A stretch of DNA of 6,396 nucleotides from Ruminococcaceae bacterium UBA2656 (GTDB lineage Bacteria; Bacillota; Clostridia; Oscillospirales; Acutalibacteraceae): NCBI GenBank assembly GCA_002359465.1, contig DENA01000008.1, positions 44,936 to 51,331 of the forward strand, in the 5' to 3' direction. A model generated the notes under the pieces. The model was not told the DNA's origin, made no database searches, and worked only from the letters and a program-made list of their open reading frames with translations. Every line of letters starts with the position of its first letter. The stretch's first letter is position 1. Below, one piece after another: positions 6,336 to 6,396 of this stretch. The position numbers and the translations under genes were made by a program.

Positions 6336-6396
6336 TGGCCCGCCCGGAGGGATTCGAAGGTGGTGCATTTTCAGCCCGCGTTCCGCGAGTCCCTTC
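6336..6396 (-). pseudogene. tRNA 3'-half-like sequence (Ser/Arg-like), probably degenerate, cut by window edge
   Basis: On the minus strand the run ends TTCGAAT (T-loop, 6352-6358), CCCTC (3' T-stem, 6347-6351), CGGGCGG (acceptor 3' strand, 6340-6346), G, CCA (6336-6338), which is an exact tRNA 3' end with encoded CCA. The G before CCA is usual for Ser and Arg tRNAs. The far end (6385-6396) reads GAAGGGACTCGC, like the D-arm to anticodon-stem junction of serine tRNAs. However, the expected 5' T-stem partner GAGGG is replaced by CCACC, and the loop between CTCGC and GCGGG has five bases, not seven. It therefore looks like a decayed tRNA or a tRNA 3' fragment; a functional tRNA seems unlikely but the 5' part is not in the window. 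Confidence 0.4.

Noticed and set aside
6332..6396. Plus-strand frame reading ARPEGFE and onward at the right edge
   Set aside because: This is the well-known artefact produced by translating the antisense of a tRNA 3' end; there is no ribosome binding site or family match.

Overview
The window reads as chromosomal DNA of a strictly anaerobic, Gram-positive, low-to-mid GC Clostridia member. A Ruminococcaceae/Oscillospiraceae-type organism is my best guess. Grounds: a single-chain pyruvate:ferredoxin oxidoreductase, strong AGGAGG-type ribosome binding sites, sigma-A-like promoters in AT-rich spacers, a QueT queuosine-precursor transporter behind a preQ1 riboswitch-like leader, and a Ktr-like potassium system with two single-RCK subunits. 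No database search was possible, so the taxonomy is inference.

Layout, left to right. (1) 1-1013, minus: N-terminal 337 codons of nifJ, cut by the left edge. (2) 1014-1353: divergent intergenic region with a promoter for each flanking gene, an imperfect inverted repeat, and a GC-rich island with a short unexplained reading frame. (3) 1354-2760, plus: a complete 468-aa CNNM/CorC-type membrane protein (DUF21, two CBS, CorC_HlyC domain), closed by a strong terminator at 2769-2800. (4) 2801-2952: weak promoter candidate, a small hairpin and a compact preQ1-I-like riboswitch whose tail runs into the Shine-Dalgarno sequence of queT. (5) 2953-3471 queT, then 19 bp later 3491-4876, a KtrB/TrkH-type K+ channel subunit, same strand and probably co-transcribed. 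(6) 4891-4929: a near-perfect bidirectional terminator between convergent transcription units. (7) 4938-5603 and 5638-6261, minus: two different TrkA/KtrA-type RCK proteins in tandem; the upstream one starts at GTG. (8) 6336-6396: a tRNA 3'-end-like sequence, minus, cut by the right edge and apparently degenerate.

How the parts fit: the KtrB-like pore and the two NAD(H)/nucleotide-binding RCK subunits make a plausible complete potassium uptake system, although pore and gates are on converging transcripts. The CorC-like protein is a second ion-related membrane protein. QueT with its leader forms a self-contained queuosine-precursor salvage module. nifJ is central anaerobic energy metabolism. 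The window is mostly ordinary core-genome content. The points most worth a second look are the preQ1-I-like leader (and the start-codon error it invites), the split convergent Ktr system with an atypical second RCK protein, and the tRNA-like remnant at the right end.
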